DNA of 64,000 nt from Onchocerca volvulus (lineage: Eukaryota > Nematoda > Chromadorea > Rhabditida > Onchocercidae): positions 14,447,113 to 14,511,112 of the forward strand of contig HG738140.1 of assembly GCA_000499405.2 (NCBI GenBank), read 5' to 3'. The notes under the pieces are model-generated. The model searched no databases and was not told where the DNA came from. It saw only the letters and a list, made by a program, of their open reading frames with translations. Positions 24,374-35,208 of this stretch are shown here, one piece after another. The translations under genes were made by a program, and so were the position numbers. Each line of letters begins with the position of its first letter. Position 1 is the first letter of the stretch.

Positions 24374-27300
24374 ATGATCAATCCGGTGTATTTAACCGAC
24401 GAGTATACTACGGAGTTCCGGAAGGTCTTGTCCGGTTTGTTTTTCAATCAAGTACTTTGTTCGATTTATTTTATCCCTTAAAATTCAATAAATGCATCGT
24501 AGAAATCGAAGCTTGCTTTTCTTCGGTTTTTATTGATACTCTCATCCATCACAACATGAAAATTTATGAGGATTGGTGTCTTTTCTTATGATACAATATC
24601 TGTTAAGCGATGAATTAGGAGAAAGCGGTTCCATTTCGATCAGTGTTTTCCATTTTCTGAAACCTGTTCAAGAATCTCTTAAAATCTTAATAAAAAAATA
24701 TTTTTTTTTTTTAAAAAAAGTAATTCCAAAAGCAGATGGTACTTAGTCTTTTCCCAGAAGCTATAAAATTTTGAATCCGTATCTCTTTAAGGAAGTTTGC
24801 ATGATTTCATTTCTAATAGGATTTTGTAGAATTTATGGGGATCTCTAACATTTCTTGAAAGGGAAATGAGATTTTCAGATTTATAGAAGATATTGTTGTT
24901 ATTATAGAATGTAATAGTAGATTTTGGTATATTTTCATTTATTTATATTGAGATATTGTTTCAGTTTCAAATATATTTCTGTCCTAAATCGTACCTAAAA
25001 CTTTATCGAAGAAAGTATCAAGATCAGCACCGGATGGCAGAATTCTTTTGGATTTTTTCCATAGAAATGGCAATAACTTCCCGGAAATATTTGTATTTCT
25101 CGATAGTTAAATATTAAGGACTGAGTAAAATCTTTTTTTTTTTCTTATAATTATTTCATTGCGAGAATGAGACTTTCCCATTTCTTTTTTTTTTTTTTTG
25201 CAGGTGAGAGTCGATTTTCGAAACCTTTTCCGCACTTCTGTTTACCTGATTTTCTTACCAGTAAGAAGTTTATAGCCGATTTACGATCAGAGTTGCAAAC
25301 CGTGCAATATGATCGTAAAGAAAATGACCTTTATTCTTTGGACCAGACAGCTGATTTGGCGAATTTTGAAGCTGATGAATTTCCAATGTTAACAAAATTC
25401 AGGCAAGAAAATTAATTTGTTTACTTGTAATATCAAATAACCTGATATATGTAGGAAAGGAAATGAATTTTGAAATCTTTGGGGAAATGCAGTCTTCTGC
25501 TAAATCTACAAAATTGGTCAGGCAACATCAATAATACTACTACTTTCACGTGATATGATTTTACGATGAGCGTTATCTTACATAACGCTTTTTTTTAAAG
25601 ACATGCATTCAGTTTTTTAATCTGTTTAATTTATCTTTTGATTCAGTACTTCCGGGGAATTTATTTTTTCAAAACATTCTCAACATTATATTAAAAATTT
25701 ATTATTTGATTATTTATTACTGAATTTCAGTTTTAATGCCATTATTGTTTTAGAGATTTATTTAAGACCGATGTTCTGCATTGGCTTCGCAATGTATCCG
25801 ATGTCGATTTAAACGCTGAAGTTGCAATAACTAGTAGTAAATATAATTATACGGATTTACTTCTACCACATGATGATCAGTGTGAAGGACGCAAATTTGC
25901 TTTTACGCTTTATTTGACACCAAATTGGAAAGAGACGGATGGTGGACAGTTGTTATTGTATGACTGTGATGGTAGAATTATTTTGTTGTTGAAATTTCTA
26001 AGTTTTTTACTCTTAAATTCTAATTAGCATTTTGCCCTTAATCATTCAAATCATTCAATCATTCACTGTTTTTCATACCTTTCTGTTGTTATTAACTTTT
26101 AAAAATTTTGCTGAGCTTTTTTTTTCTTTTTTTTTTTTTTTTTGCTGAGAGTACATTGGTTTTTTTCACGAATAAATGCACTGTTTTTATTATTTTGCCA
26201 TATAGTCAGATTATTTGAGGATTTCGCAAAAAAAAAAATTCCATTGCGTATCAAAACAAAAAGAGAATAAGGATCGCTTATTAGGTTTATATGCTGTCTC
26301 CTTTATTTGCAATTTGACTTGATCTTGATTGGGAAAATTTGATGGAGCAGCTTGATACTTAACATTGAATTATTATTATCGTTAAGGACCATACATTTTG
26401 AATTAAATAACGAACATTCTAATAATATCATATAATGCACTCGTCATAATAATCACATTTAGATAATGATAATCCTATATCGGTTGGCCAAATTATGAAT
26501 CCAATGGAAAATATGCTAATAATATTCGAAGTATCACCACGATCATGGCATATGGTTACTGAGGTATTTTTTCAACATATTTTTTCTATGTATGGATATG
26601 ACTAATTTTATTTTGATTTTCATTTCATATTTTTTTTTATTTCAGCTTGCTTTATTTTAATTTTCTTTCATTTTATTTTATTTATTGCACACTTCATTTT
26701 TTTTCTTTCAATTTACTTTGTTGTTTTTAGTTTACTTCACGACATTTATTTCATTTTTTTTATTCATCCTTTCATACTTTTTATTATATTATTTTATATT
26801 ATTTGGATCTTCACTTTTTTAAATAAATTTTTTTTTCAATCCATAAATTTAGGTTTTTTAGGTACTTGCGGAGAAAGAACGCCTCTCACTTCACGGTTGG
26901 TTTCATCACACTGTTTGTAATGTTTCTGATAAAGTAAAGTTGTCAATTCCCGAAGGAAAACTGAGACCACATATGGATATTACTGTGAGTTATTAATGAG
27001 TTCATATACAATGGGATTCTGTATTTTTTTCAAACTCAAAAAAAAATAGTCATATAAGATGTTCTAAAAATTGTTTATTGAGCGACTTTGACAAAACAAC
27101 ACATATCAAGTAATCATTTACTTAATTCTAATAAATTCCTAATTCATTTAAAGTTGTTTGATTGTCCTATTCTCTATGTGGATTAGCTTACTACAGGCTA
27201 GAAAGCTTAGCTTCTCGAACTTCTATAACTTAATTGCAAGTTTTAGAATATGAAATGAAATTTAATATCTCGAATTTTGTTCCTGACTATTCTCGAAAAA

Positions 27301-29739
27301 AAGAAAACTTTTCTTTGAAATCCAAATATATAACAAAGAAGTAAGAAAAGTTGAAGAACAGAGAGAGAAAGTAAAGGTACATTTTAGTCAGCAGAAATTA
27401 CTATGTAGCTCATTTTCAACCGAAGTCTTAGATATTTCATCAAAAAATACCATTTTAGTATAATGAAGTACTGGAATGGATTAATCCCGAGTACATCGAT
27501 TCCTTGCAGCAGTCAAAAATTCAATCAATTTTCGAAGAGAATTCTGAAATCAGTTTATTTAATTTCATTCCCGTAAGTCTTTTTCTACTGATATCCATTT
27601 GTCTATGTGATATATGCATATAAATAAAATAATGCGGCATCAAAAAGATTTCATAGAGAGCTAATAAATTGTCATGAAGAATTTTTTAGAAGTATTGCAG
27701 GATCCATGTTTTTCTGTGGATAATTTCTGAGATATCTTAACACTTCTCAAAAGAAGATTACTTGTAAGAAATAAAAAATAGGTTTTCTATAAAGAAATGA
27801 TGCATTATTTATAAAATAATGAGATCGTGAGTGTTATGGAAGAGGTAGCTGTTTGATGCGGATATATTTACGAGATAGAAATGAACTTTCATCAGAATCG
27901 AATTTTTATATTATTTTTTCTTTTTGAAATTTGAGCGAATATTGCAATTATAATAATGTGATAGAAAAAGAAATTAATTCCCAATAAATTCTTCCAAGTT
28001 TTTCTGTGAAAATTCGTAATTACAGGAATAACACTATAAATTTTGGGGACATTTGTAGAAAAAGAGAAAAACTGGAAGAAGTAAAATCAGATTTTAATTT
28101 ACATACGCCTTATTGAATTTTTTTTCATTTCTCTTTAGTAAATTAAAATTTAGGAGCACAAATTTGAATCAACGTTACACGAATTAGACAGTGCGCATTT
28201 TGAAAATATTGGACCGCCCAACAAAAGGTGTATAATCTTTGCTTTCGAAATAAAAATGATTGAATGATGACTGAATAATAAATTATTCCTGTTATTTAAT
28301 TTTCTTTAGAAATTTGTTTTTTAAGTTTTTGTAATTTTCGAAATAAAAATGATTGAATGATGACTGAATAATAAATTATTCCTGTTATTTAATTTTCCTT
28401 AAAAATTAGTTTTTTAGGTTTTTGTAATTTCAAGTATTTTTCTTTTTTGGAATTTAGAAATTTTTTCTTATAGGAAATTAGGACGTTTACGAGAATATAC
28501 ATTGTCATTAGATAGCAATTTATTCTCCCTTTTGCGTTTAGTGCGATCCCAAGCAATGACATTACTCCTTTCACAATGGACTGGTCTACCTATGCATTCT
28601 ATTGATGATTGCGGCAGTGAACCAGGCTTGTCAAATTTTTCGTAAAACATAAATATAGATTATTTCATTCTGAAAAATCTTGTTCCTATTTTGAATCGAT
28701 AGTGTTTTCTTTTTCAGATACCAAAAAGAAAAAATTAGATGGAAGTGAACCCGAAAGTATTGCATCATATGAAGGTAGAAGTTTTTGTTGCAGACTTAAT
28801 GTAATTTTTTTGAGAGGTGCATCTTTCAACATCTCTCAGAAAGTTTTTAGATATTCAGTGTTGTTCATCCGTATATCGAATTGAAAAAAGTTCTTATACA
28901 ATGGTCGATGATGAAGTTGTTGGTGAAACGGAACAGCTTGGTTGTTGTTTAGATTTTAATGTAATTTTTTTGTTGTTAAAAAATCCATTTTATTTCTTCA
29001 TTGTAATTTTTTCTGACGTGATTCTCATGTGCAAAGATCGAAGAAAAAAAAACAGTCATTCACCATTGGTTAATGGACCAGTGATTGTTTTCTTGCGTAA
29101 AATAAACTTTGAAAGTCGTGGACCAGTGATTGTTTTCTTGCGTAAAATAAACTTTGAAATATTTTAGCTATTTTTATGTGCGAATGATTGGAATGACGAA
29201 CATGGAGGATTTATAAGCTATTTCACCAGAAATGAAGAAGAAGAGGTTTGTTTCTGAGAATATTATTATTACTTTTTTTTTTTGTTTTAGTTGTGTTTTT
29301 CATTCCGTCACCTGCATTAGAAATTTGTGAAGTATTTTTCCACTTGTGGAATCAGAATCGTACTGATGATATAATTGAGAGTTACAAATAGTTACTTTCT
29401 AATATATTAGTTGTCAGGTCGTTTCTTTTAATCAATTCATATAATAACATAGGTCAGCCAACACTTGTTTTTTTATTTCAGGTATTGAGGATATCTCCGG
29501 TACGGAATAGTGCTGCTTTGGTATTTCGTGAACCTGGGGTATATCCATTCGTGAAATATGTGAATTGTAAGGCTGGAGATAGACATTATTACGTAATCAG
29601 TTGTTCTTTTTATGGCTTTAAATTGGATGATTGTTCCGTTGGGGATAGCAAAGGAAGTCTCGAAAGTGATAATGAAGTTGAGGAAGATAATGAGGCTGGA
29701 CCGAGTCGTAGTAGATCTGAATATGCTGACAAATCCTGA
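24374..29739 (+). CDS. ogfod-1: OGFOD1/Tpa1-type prolyl hydroxylase of ribosomal protein uS12
   Basis: Twelve exons: 24374-24434, 25204-25402, 25754-25971, 26463-26563, 26862-26984, 27459-27572, 28154-28227, 28474-28625, 28718-28774, 28851-28960, 29168-29245 and 29482-29739. All phases agree and give 514 residues (human 542). The Fe(II)/2-oxoglutarate site is intact: HxD as LPHDD (H126, D128), distal histidine in SPRSWHMVTE (H189) and the 2-oxoglutarate arginine in KERLSLHGWFHH (R200). The C-terminal degenerate dioxygenase fold is present (GCCLDFNLFLCANDWNDEHG; ISPVRNSAALVFREPGVYPF). The enzyme hydroxylates a proline of uS12 (RPS23) and affects translation accuracy. A lysine cluster (KKKKL) in exon 9 may be a nuclear signal. 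Introns after 25402 (CAG|GCAAGA) and 28625 (CAG|GCTTGT) use GC donors. Exon 1 follows a TTTTCAG at 24327, probably a trans-splice site. The start is inferred; an upstream exon cannot be excluded. Confidence 0.93.
28244..28429 (+). repeat. 93-bp tandem duplication in ogfod-1 intron 7
   Basis: Two adjacent copies (28244-28336 and 28337-28429) start TTCGAAATAAAAATGATTGA and differ at about five positions. The duplication lies inside the intron just before exon 8 and does not reach coding sequence. Confidence 0.92.
29075..29159 (+). repeat. 45-bp tandem repeat in ogfod-1 intron 10
   Basis: The unit starting GGACCAGTGATTGTTTTCTT occurs at 29075-29119 and again from 29120 to about 29159, essentially identical. 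It sits immediately before the acceptor of exon 11. Confidence 0.93.
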
Positions 29740-30232
29740 TTTGAATTTAATTTGTTTGGATAAAGTGAAGGTTTCTGTTGTATGCGTAATCTGCATGTAA
29801 ATTAAAATAAGTATTGATATAATGGATTTTTTTCTTTTTTTTTCGTGAGAAATTGTTATATAACGCAGTCAACATATATATGCGTTACCAATGAACGATG
29901 AATTGGAATTCAAATAACAGCCACATTTCCGGGATCATTTCTTGTCATTTAAGATAATCTATGGAAACGATATGTTTTGCCTGATTTATTAATATTTTTA
30001 TGTGGATTTTTTAAATGAATTTCCTGCATTTATAAAAAATCTGAATAAATTTATTAGTTTAAAACTGTGGCAATCATAAAAAGCGGGATAAATTGATTTC
30101 TTTTTTTTTTCCAAAAGTTTTCAAATTTCTCTATTCTCGATCTCAGAAATTGTGGCTGGGAAATACACATTCTTTGTTAAGTTTAAATCAAATAAATTAT
30201 CCGAAAGAGAAAGGAAAGGTTTAGGAGAAATT
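29740..30232. other. Convergent 3' intergenic region
   Basis: About 490 bases between the stop codons of ogfod-1 (+) and the ShK-domain gene (-). It is AT-rich, with AATAAA-like words near 30043 as a possible ogfod-1 polyadenylation signal. No further gene is seen. Confidence 0.6.
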
Positions 30233-31126
30233 TCATAGTTGTGGTGGTCCGATACAAAGGCATGTTTTACGGCACCATAGGAATCGTGTGGCATTATTCG
30301 AAAGACAATATCCTGCAGCTGCCCAATTGCTACAATTGATTGCATTGCATGCATCTCTTTCATTGCTGCAATCCATATGAAATGGTTTCCCTGCAAGTAA
30401 GTTTCTGCAGTGATTACTTTTTTGAGTTACAAATGAGAGCTACCACCGTAGCTATCTGGATGATATGTGGGATATTATCACAAGCATAATGTTCTGCTTA
30501 TTAAGTTCATTTTTCTTTATTACTTGATCACTTGATCTCCGTTGCCTATTTCAGATCACTTGACCTTTTCGCTATATTTTAGATCATTTGTTCCATGTTC
30601 TGTGATCCAGATTACTTAATCTTTGACCCGGATTACTTCATTTTTTTTTCCATGCCGCAGATGACCTTTTTCCTAATATTTTAGATTATCTAACCTCATT
30701 TGGCACTTGAAACTTTTATTGTATTTTGGTACTATCATATAACCTAATGATAATTCTGTATGCTGTTTGAAAGTATACTGAAGTGAATTACCGGTAAATG
30801 ATAAAGGAAGTTCCTTTTTCTGAACATTCAGAAATCTTATCCTTTCCCAAATTCTCTTTTTTCGTGTTTCCAAAATTGTTATCAAATATTTTTTTCCGAT
30901 TGCCTAATTTATATTAATTCTATTTTGAAAAAAATGAAACTGCCTTGCTCTAATAAAAGGAAATGGTAGAATGATATCTTATCTAATTCTTAACTACAAT
31001 GTATCTGGAGCAAAATACATGGACTTATTTAAGGCACGAACACAAAATAAAACTTACAAAGTGATTGTTTATCGCGCTGTAAAAAGCTGATCTTACTGTT
31101 TTTGATTACTTCCTTTTTTGCAGAAT
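30233..31126 (-). CDS. ShK/SXC-domain protein, 3' exons
   Basis: Three exons are supported: 31126-31058, 30903-30792 and 30365-30233, phases 1 and 2. The first two encode a lysine-rich hydrophilic segment (SAKKEVIKNSKISFLQRD; FDNNFGNTKKENLGKD). The last encodes a C-terminal cysteine-rich module with the hallmark CSNWAAAGYC, then cysteines in the spacing C-x(10)-C-x3-C-x-C, followed by a short tail. This is the six-cysteine ShK (SXC) fold common in secreted or surface nematode proteins. In nematodes it is usually a structural module rather than a toxin. An alternative acceptor gives a start of the last exon at 30390 and adds one more cysteine. A longer ORF in another frame across the same DNA (30121-30396) lacks any domain. 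No signal-peptide exon was found upstream, so the gene is 5'-incomplete. Confidence 0.6.
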
Positions 31127-31836
31127 CTGAAATTTTTTTCAAAATTCAACATGGTTCATCTAGATTTTCAAGATTTTTGTAAAGTTTTATAAAACTGGTA
31201 TTATGTCTGCCGTAAGTTTGAACTTATTCTATGACAACTCACCCTTTTGAAAGATCGCTTTTTCTTATTATCACGGCAATAGATTTTTTGTTATGATTTT
31301 ATTGTTTCGAATGATTTATAAGAAGATGGGCCGAAATAATTTTTATATTATATGATTATTTTAAAATCGTTAAAATTTCGATTTAGATTTCTTGCATGAT
31401 TACCGACAACAACTTTGTTTCAATGAAAAACCATTTTTTTCCTGAAGGGTTCTAGCTGTTAATTGTTTATTTTAAAAAATTTTATCTCCTTTGGGAAGTT
31501 TTTAAATAAAGTTTTTTTATCAAGTTTTTAAATAAACAATTAACATTACAAATATAAATTAGGCAAGAGAGTGCCATCAAATATATCAATTCAAGATTTA
31601 TGGATTTTTTGATATAAATAATGATAAGAGCATTCTCAGTGATCATTGTGTTATATATCCGATGGGGGATGTTCAAGATATTTTGATATTACAAATTTGT
31701 TTTGTTTTAAAGCAGCACGTCGGTTCAAATTTCAAATTTTATTGAAGTTAGTATGTGATGCAGAAATGTTTTGAATAAAAAATTAGTACCGTAATTTTAT
31801 TTGTAAAAAAAAAAAAAAAAAGTATAAATCAATTAG

Positions 31837-34230
31837 CTAACCACTAATACTTCGTCCTTCAATTTCAACAGTTACATTGATTTTACCGACATCATTCAAG
31901 TTCATCGTGTTTGTTGTTGTACCATTTAAAATATCATCAAAATCTTGCCATGTTTCTGATAGATTTGTTAAATTTGAACGAGCAATCGGAATTGTTTCTA
32001 ATATTACAGGATCAGGTTCCGATGAATTTTCCGGCGCATTCAAATTTGTTTTTTTAACTTCGCTGGACATTTGCATAGTTATAGAATCGGTTGTTGCAAA
32101 TATATAATCAGTTTCGCCGAATGTTGCTTTTTTTTTCGCCGAATTTTGTGCTATTTCAGACATTTTCGAAATTGATGTTTTAACAATTTTTTCAAATGTA
32201 TTTTCAGCTTGTCCATCACTTTTCAATCTTATATTATTTGCATATTTATATTGTTTTTCTTCGATATTTTCACTTCTTCTATGTTGATCTTTTAATTGAA
32301 CGGCAGTAGTAGTAGTAGTAGTAGTAGCAGAAATGGAATGAATTATTGTTGCACGAATTAACTGTAAAATTATAATATCGGTAGTACTTTGGAATGCTTC
32401 ATGTTGAAAATACGGAAGAATGATCGATTCATTCAATGAATCACAGAATATTTCGGTTATTTCCACAACTTTTTCATCGTCTAATTTGAGACGTCGACAA
32501 ATTACGAGTGTTTGTGTAGTAAATATATCATCGATACATTCAGTTGGATCATCAAAACGACAAACATTATAGTAATATTGTTCCGTACAAATAATTTGAG
32601 CCATACTTTTTTGATTTATTATACAAATTCGAATCAAATTACTTGAAATATTGCCATCATACTGTTGATTCAGTAATTGCCAAGCTAGTTCTTGATCGAT
32701 TGTTGTTTCATTGAATTTCAAAAATTCGATCCATTGATTCAAAAAGATGATATTGCTGCTTTGTTCTTCTGGAAATGTTGCAGTGCTATTTTGATTGTTT
32801 AAAACAAGTGCGATATCCAAATTTTGAATCATTTGATGAGCCCAAGCTTGAAATTCTGGATTTTCAGCATTTTCATTTCGACCAAAGATTATTGCACTCG
32901 TTTTATTATAAACAGTCGTTTGAATCCAGTCTATAAACGTTGGAAATGAGGATTTGTAACCTTCCTGACAAGGATATTTCGTACAATTAATGAAATATCC
33001 GTTTTCTGGATCAATATCAATGCAAAACTCATGACAGTTCGTCAACTCCTTCGAATCATTGCATACATTTGTAGTCTTATTTGTTAAATCTTTCAAATTT
33101 TTAGTGATTTCTTTGCAACAAAATATTGATTTTTTATCTGTTGAACATTTTCGGTTCATGATCGAAATATGCTGAATACCCGAGGAATTATGATTAAAAT
33201 TAGCTGGTTCCAAAGATAAATTCCAAAAATGTAAGTATTCTTTAAAGATAACATATTCTTGCTTTTCATTATTCGAAATACAAGAAGCTTCCATCTTTTG
33301 CTTCCAACTTCCATCTTTCAGCTTTTTCAATTCCCGAATTTCATCTGTATTATGCTTTAATTGCGATTCAGGAATGTTTAGATGATTTAATTGCCATTCT
33401 CCATTATTTTCCGAATTTGAACGAACTGAATGAACTGGTCGATCGATCGCATATCCTTTTGACAAATTCTTGTTGATCAATTTAATAAATACTGGACTTG
33501 ATTGTTGTGTATTTCCAGCAATTTGTGCCAACTGATCGTGTTTCGCCCCTAATTTTAAAACTTTTTTAAAGTTTTCCTGCAAATGATTCATTTTTATTAG
33601 TTGCAGGAATTTCACCTTCTGTGATTTTCATAGTTTTCTAATGAAAATGCAAAAAAAAAAAGTGATTTAAAATTTTCAAGACGAATGAATACTTTAGGCT
33701 GAGAATGGCGAAATGAAGTAGATGGAAAACTTGATGATTCAGAATTGATAATGTGACCCGTGTGTGGTATTATCGGAAACATTTTAGATATTCCTAAAAA
33801 TTATATTATCAAAAAAAATTGTTTTCAGCTCTTCTTATAAATTTTAATTAGTTTCATTACTATTAGTCATTCAAAATAATAAATTGCTAGTATTCTAATA
33901 TTCCAATTAAATTCTGATCTTGAAAATAAACATTCACTATAAGAATTTCGTACTATAAGAACATTCGTACTATAAGAAAGCTGTAAAAACATTAGATTTA
34001 TTTTCCGATCAGATAATCAGCAATTTTCCATTGTAACTTCCACGAAATATATATTGCTAGATTTCAATACTGCCAGAAAATCATCAATATTCACACATAA
34101 CGTTGTAATTTTCGAATCAAATAATATGTTTGACATTCAAAAATATCATAAATATCATACCTAATTCTGTAGTATTAGCCGTTGAACAGTGATGCAAAAT
34201 GATGCACAAAAGAATTTTTTGAATTATCAT
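31837..34230 (-). CDS. Unrecognised secreted glycoprotein of about 650 residues
   Basis: Three exons, 34230-34161, 33793-33693 and 33618-31837, join in phases 1 and 0. Exon 1 gives a classic signal peptide, MIIQKILLCIILHHCSTANT with likely cleavage after STA. The single 1.8-kb last exon is unusually long for this window. The protein has many N-x-S/T sites, a cysteine-rich block in the middle (CCKEITKNL ... NCHEFCIDIDPENGYFINC), a mixed alpha/beta-like stretch with more cysteines, a threonine run (ISATTTTTTTAVQ) encoded by a triplet microsatellite near 32305, and a low-complexity Ser/Glu/Asn-rich C-terminus. There is no second membrane segment or GPI-type tail. I recognise no family. It is tandem with the ShK-domain gene on the same strand, about 700 bases apart. 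It is probably an exported or cuticle/body-cavity glycoprotein, which is inference. Confidence 0.75.
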
Positions 34231-35208
34231 TACAAAATAAGTTATTTGGAGTAGTAGTAGTAGTTGTGGTGATGATGGTAAAACTGATTGATAGGAATAA
34301 TATCAATTTTATAATATCGGATTTATATTCAGCAATAAGGAATTGATAATTTCTCATGAATTAAATTATTCTTTAAGAACAAATAATTGGAGCGGAAAAT
34401 AAAATTTAAAAAAAAAAAGTAATAAAAAGGGAACATTCCATAAGAATGGCAAAAATAATGCATAAAAGGATTTTCTTACTTTTAGAAGAGGAAAAGATTT
34501 TAAGAAGAAATGATTTAATAATACTGAAAAAGAAGAAGAAAAAAATGAAAGATCAGGTTGTTGCTGCAAAGAACAACATGATTTTCTCTGAAAAATTCAT
34601 GCATTTTAACAAAAAAGTTTAAATTGCAGTTTTATATTTTAAATATTCCTTTATTTATAAGTATTATTAAATTTAGGACATCAATTGATAAGAAAGAATA
34701 AAGGTGAATTTTGCAAAACATTTTCAAAAGGGAATGTATGTTTTTGGTAAAAATTTCTTTTTAATTTTATTAAAATTATACCTTTCCTTTTCTTTCTTTA
34801 TCTAACTAATAGTAGAATTAGATGACAAATTTTGCTTTTTCATTTTTTAAAAAAAGTTTTTAATTTTGCTAAAATTATACCTTTCCTTTTGCGAATGTTT
34901 TAAAAATTTTTTCCTCTTATTCTTTCTTTTCCATCAATTGCTTTTCTAAATTTAAAATACTATTTCTGAATAAGCAAATATACAAAGCATAAAACTGCAA
35001 TTCTGCATTATTTTTTCTCCTTTCTCCATAAAAGATACAAACGAAACAAGTATTTATCAAGTAGTATTATTTTAATTTTATTAGTCAAAATAAAAGAACC
35101 TAAAAAATTGATTTATTCCATCTATAACTCCATCCAAAATTGTTCAAACAAAATTCATCATCTAATCCTACCATCAGTTGGTTGAAATTCTAACGTTTTT
35201 TCCATGAA
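34231..35208. other. Intergenic region 5' of the glycoprotein gene
   Basis: AT-rich. A triplet run encoding threonine (34252-34276) sits about 20 bases upstream of the glycoprotein start, inside a 60-codon ORF beginning at 34357 that could be an upstream ORF or an alternative first exon. Nothing else is supported. Confidence 0.45.

Noticed and set aside
24352..24591. 79-codon ORF with a Trp/Tyr-rich start (VEWYWYDQSGVF) resembling a WWE domain
   Set aside because: It overlaps ogfod-1 exon 1 in another frame. Its exit phase does not fit the next exon, whereas the NPVYLTDEYTTEFRKVLS frame joins exactly and matches the family.
30121..30396. 91-codon minus-strand ORF
   Set aside because: It lacks any domain; the ShK cysteine framework lies in another frame of the same DNA and joins in phase to upstream exons.
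34175..34357. 60-codon hydrophobic ORF as first exon of the glycoprotein gene
   Set aside because: A shorter frame starting at 34230 gives a cleaner signal peptide and joins in phase through a GTATGA donor; the longer ORF ends in a stop.
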